Below, one piece after another: positions 61,612 to 64,000 of a stretch of DNA of 64,000 nucleotides; the stretch's first letter is position 1; every line of letters begins with the position of its first letter. The notes beneath the pieces are model-generated. The model made no database searches and was not told where the DNA came from. It worked only from the letters and a program-made list of their open reading frames with translations. The position numbers and the translations under genes were made by a program. The DNA comes from Ignavibacteriaceae bacterium (GTDB lineage Bacteria; Bacteroidota; Ignavibacteria; Ignavibacteriales; Ignavibacteriaceae), in NCBI GenBank assembly GCA_013360295.1, contig JABWCL010000002.1, positions 1-64,000 of the forward strand. Reading direction: 5' to 3'.

Positions 61612-64000
61612 TTAGTAGCGTCTTCCGCTGAAGAAATTATCCGATTTAGTAACCTTTAGGTCCTGGAGTTGTGATGCTTTTACTCTTATCTCAAGCCTGT
61701 ATCCACGCGCGTAACCGATCGGGTTCCAAGTAAAGTTCATCAGCCAGCAGTGGAGGTCGCGGCTGATTGCTATCTGAGGGGCGCTGAATTCCTTTCGTTT
61801 AAAGTCATAATTGCCGCTCATTACTATTTTCCAGGCCTTGGTAAGGCTGAAATTAAAATTCGCGTTTATCGTTGAATACTCTGAAAATTTTCCGGGGGCA
61901 ATTTTGTTAACAGAGTAATTATACCCTAACGATATACTCCACGGAATACTGAAATCCACTTCCTCTCGGTCATAGATACCTTTGTATATACCTCCTCTTG
62001 TGGGGATCGCCGGCGCATACGCCGCTTCTTCCGTTTCCTCGTCTTCACACCCTTCACCCTGGCAATCAGATTTCTTTTCCTGTATCCTGTCCCCTGATAA
62101 ACTTGTTGAAGCAGAAAACGAAAATGATTTCATCCTGACAAAACCTTTATTCTCATCAAGCAGAATTTTGTTGAGAGGCCTGCCGTTCTCATCGGAATCA
62201 TAAATGGTATAACTTGAACCGCCGTAAAGGTTAAGCCACTGACCGACCTGAGTGCGGTAACCAAGCCTGATATCGGATAGTTTCAGGCTGTCAGCGTTAA
62301 AATCATAACCTGCATCAGCAGATAAATTGAGCAGCTGGATTTTTTCTTCTTTGGAAGTTGTATCACGCGGGTCAGCAAGCGTCTTCATTTCGAAAATATT
62401 ATCTACTCTCATATTCATCACCCTGCTTTCCCGCGATGATGCCCCCCCGTAGATTTCCCTTTCAAACTTATTGTATGTTACTTCAGTACCATCTGACAAC
62501 CGGTACTTATCATAGTAACCCCAAAAATCTTTTGAGAAATCGGGTGTATAACTGAACGATACAGAGGGTTGAATGATATGCCTTAAAGCAGCGACTCCCA
62601 TCGAGTTTACCTGTGCGATGCCATATAATTTTGTGCCCACACCAACTCCGGTGCTGAATGTTCTTACAAAATTATACTCATTTATATCATTTGTTACCAC
62701 AGAATCCGAACCTGTTGAAGATGTAACCACTTTCCTTTCGATCCGCTTATTATACCATAACTCACGGTAACTGACCGAGGGGGTAATCGTAATATATCCC
62801 CACTTAGGAGATGCACTAAAACCTACGCTATGCTGTATACCACCCCGTGATTGAAAGTTACCTGATTCTTTTATACGCCGGTTCTGCAACTGTCCGTTGT
62901 AACTTATACCGATATATTCGTACCACTTCTGATCACCGATCGAGGACTTTCCGCGGAAAGGGTAGAACTGGGACTTGCTGAAACTTAATGAAGGCAGGTA
63001 TTCCGTAATATTTCCGTTTGAAAGATTCTGATTACGTTTGTAGTTAAGGCTCAGGCTCGCACCTGACTCTTCCCAGGTTGTATAGTAATTAGCGTTTGAA
63101 ACAATTTCGTTTGTGAGCAACTGATTATAGTCAATTGAGTTCTCCCTGAAGTAATTTGAGGACATGAAGAAAAGGTTCATATCAAACCTTGAAGTCGGAG
63201 TGATCGCTTGGTTGTGCACCCAGCTTAAGCTCCAGTTCTTTTGCTCCTCCCTGTCCGGATCTGTCTCTTCGCCTCTTACAAGGTCAGAATAATTACCGTC
63301 AAGATTTCCCGTAAAATCATATCGTTTGGCGTACCGGAATCGCGAATTCGCCGCGTATCCGCCTTTGGTGTAATAATCTCCTGTCAGAGCGAGATCCATA
63401 TAATCACTTATCGCCCAGAAATATCCGAACCTCGAAAAATATTTTCCGTAACCGGCTCTTTCACCGTAAGCGGGAGCAAGTATACCCGAGCGGCGCCCTG
63501 ACTGTAAAGGTATGATAGCAAAAGGGAGCGGTATTGGGAAAGGGACGTTTCCAAATGCCAGCCAGATCCATTTACCCATCATCTGTTCTTTCTGTATCAC
63601 TTTCATCTGGCTGCTGAAAAAATAATAATGTGGTTCGTCTGCTTCGCAAGTGGTATATACTCCGTTCTCAACAAACAAAGTAGTCTTGTCAACCTTTTTA
63701 ATTTTCGCTCCGGAGTATGAAGCATCTTCAGCATCAGTCTTGGCATAGGTTATAAAGCCACGGGTGGTTTTATAGTTGTATCTCATCTGAGTTCCGGTGT
63801 ACTCCTCCCCTTTATCATTCAATACCGGGAGGTCAGATGTCTTACCAGTTGCTGAATCAGGAGGTTTCCCGTACGCCTCAATCATATCCGTCTCAAAATC
63901 AATGTATATTCTGCCGCTCTTCAGTTTAGTTTCTTTGTAACGGATATCCCCCTTACCGTGAACTTCCATTTTCTTTGACCGTATCCTGAAAATAATGGAA
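61612..64000 (-). CDS. LptD/OstA-like outer-membrane protein, partial (continues past window end)
   Basis: The C-terminal 795 or so residues of a large outer-membrane protein of the LptD type, which inserts lipopolysaccharide into the outer leaflet. The frame is open to the last base, so the N-terminus is missing. The visible start, KMEVHGKGDIRYKETKLKSG, belongs to the OstA-like periplasmic domain (to about residue 140). A Cys lies in GVYTTCEADEPHYYFFSSQM. The barrel follows, with PIPLPFAIIPLQSGRRSG as the LptD plug region and long amphipathic strands to the end. An acidic Cys-containing insert (CQGEGCEDEETEEA) is unusual. The presence of kdsB and GT9 genes supports an LPS role. Confidence 0.87.
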   Translation of the reverse strand, partial: SIIFRIRSKKMEVHGKGDIRYKETKLKSGRIYIDFETDMIEAYGKPPDSATGKTSDLPVLNDKGEEYTGTQMRYNYKTTRGFITYAKTDAEDASYSGAKIKKVDKTTLFVENGVYTTCEADEPHYYFFSSQMKVIQKEQMMGKWIWLAFGNVPFPIPLPFAIIPLQSGRRSGILAPAYGERAGYGKYFSRFGYFWAISDYMDLALTGDYYTKGGYAANSRFRYAKRYDFTGNLDGNYSDLVRGEETDPDREEQKNWSLSWVHNQAITPTSRFDMNLFFMSSNYFRENSIDYNQLLTNEIVSNANYYTTWEESGASLSLNYKRNQNLSNGNITEYLPSLSFSKSQFYPFRGKSSIGDQKWYEYIGISYNGQLQNRRIKESGNFQSRGGIQHSVGFSASPKWGYITITPSVSYRELWYNKRIERKVVTSSTGSDSVVTNDINEYNFVRTFSTGVGVGTKLYGIAQVNSMGVAALRHIIQPSVSFSYTPDFSKDFWGYYDKYRLSDGTEVTYNKFEREIYGGASSRESRVMNMRVDNIFEMKTLADPRDTTSKEEKIQLLNLSADAGYDFNADSLKLSDIRLGYRTQVGQWLNLYGGSSYTIYDSDENGRPLNKILLDENKGFVRMKSFSFSASTSLSGDRIQEKKSDCQGEGCEDEETEEAAYAPAIPTRGGIYKGIYDREEVDFSIPWSISLGYNYSVNKIAPGKFSEYSTINANFNFSLTKAWKIVMSGNYDFKRKEFSAPQIAISRDLHCWLMNFTWNPIGYARGYRLEIRVKASQLQDLKVTKSDNFFSGRRY

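Overview
The window looks like chromosomal DNA of a Gram-negative bacterium of the Ignavibacteria / Bacteroidota-Chlorobi group. The evidence is a set of secreted proteins ending in type IX secretion sorting tails (the NYPNPFNP tail consensus), lipopolysaccharide and outer-membrane genes (kdsB, three GT9 glycosyltransferases, an LptD-like protein, LolCDE, an OmpA protein, a TonB-dependent receptor), an SpmA-SpmB fusion, and -10 elements of the TAAATT type. The taxonomic call is inference. No prophage, insertion sequence or CRISPR array was seen.

Layout. Bases 1-10838 are almost all minus strand: a partial secreted protein, a PLP enzyme, kdsB-gatC-plsC, two small secreted cysteine proteins, purEK, then comEC, a phosphatase-fold enzyme, dtd and prmC in tight overlap. 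Bases 10937-16507 are a plus-strand run of three GT9 glycosyltransferases, a homocysteine methyltransferase family protein, ispE and a PGRP amidase lipoprotein, meeting an LD-carboxypeptidase end to end. Bases 17440-26528 hold an OlsF-like bifunctional acyltransferase with a phosphoesterase (plus strand) and a TonB-dependent receptor with an internally duplicated secreted protein (minus strand). Each of these two operons is preceded by four TTAACA-like hexamers at exact 11-bp spacing, the layout of a PhoP/PhoB box array. Together they look like a phosphate-starvation regulon that makes phosphorus-free lipid and takes up a nutrient across the outer membrane.

Bases 26822-30148 carry a secreted phosphodiester glycosidase and three tRNA genes, one with a decayed tandem copy. 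Bases 30496-33639 are lolCDE-like. Bases 33634-37563 are a minus-strand ferrous-iron operon: a DtxR regulator, a membrane-anchored DtxR protein fused to two FeoA-like domains, and FeoB split into separate GTPase and membrane genes. A perfect palindrome overlaps its promoter. Diverging from it, 37793-43523 is a TetR-controlled YbhGFSR-like ABC exporter. A putative membrane protein/NTPase pair follows.

Bases 45358-48843 encode GatD and GatE, the amidotransferase regarded as archaeal, although gatC of the bacterial GatCAB enzyme lies in the same window. The rest (49146-64000) holds an AddA/RecB-like helicase-nuclease, an Amidase_3 lipoprotein, the SpmAB fusion, an OmpA protein, tRNA-Pro, yajQ, GH26-like and GH18 secreted hydrolases, a NYN nuclease and a partial LptD-like protein. 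The leading candidates for something new are the Pho-like regulon, GatDE, and the iron operon with its membrane-tethered DtxR-FeoA-FeoA protein.
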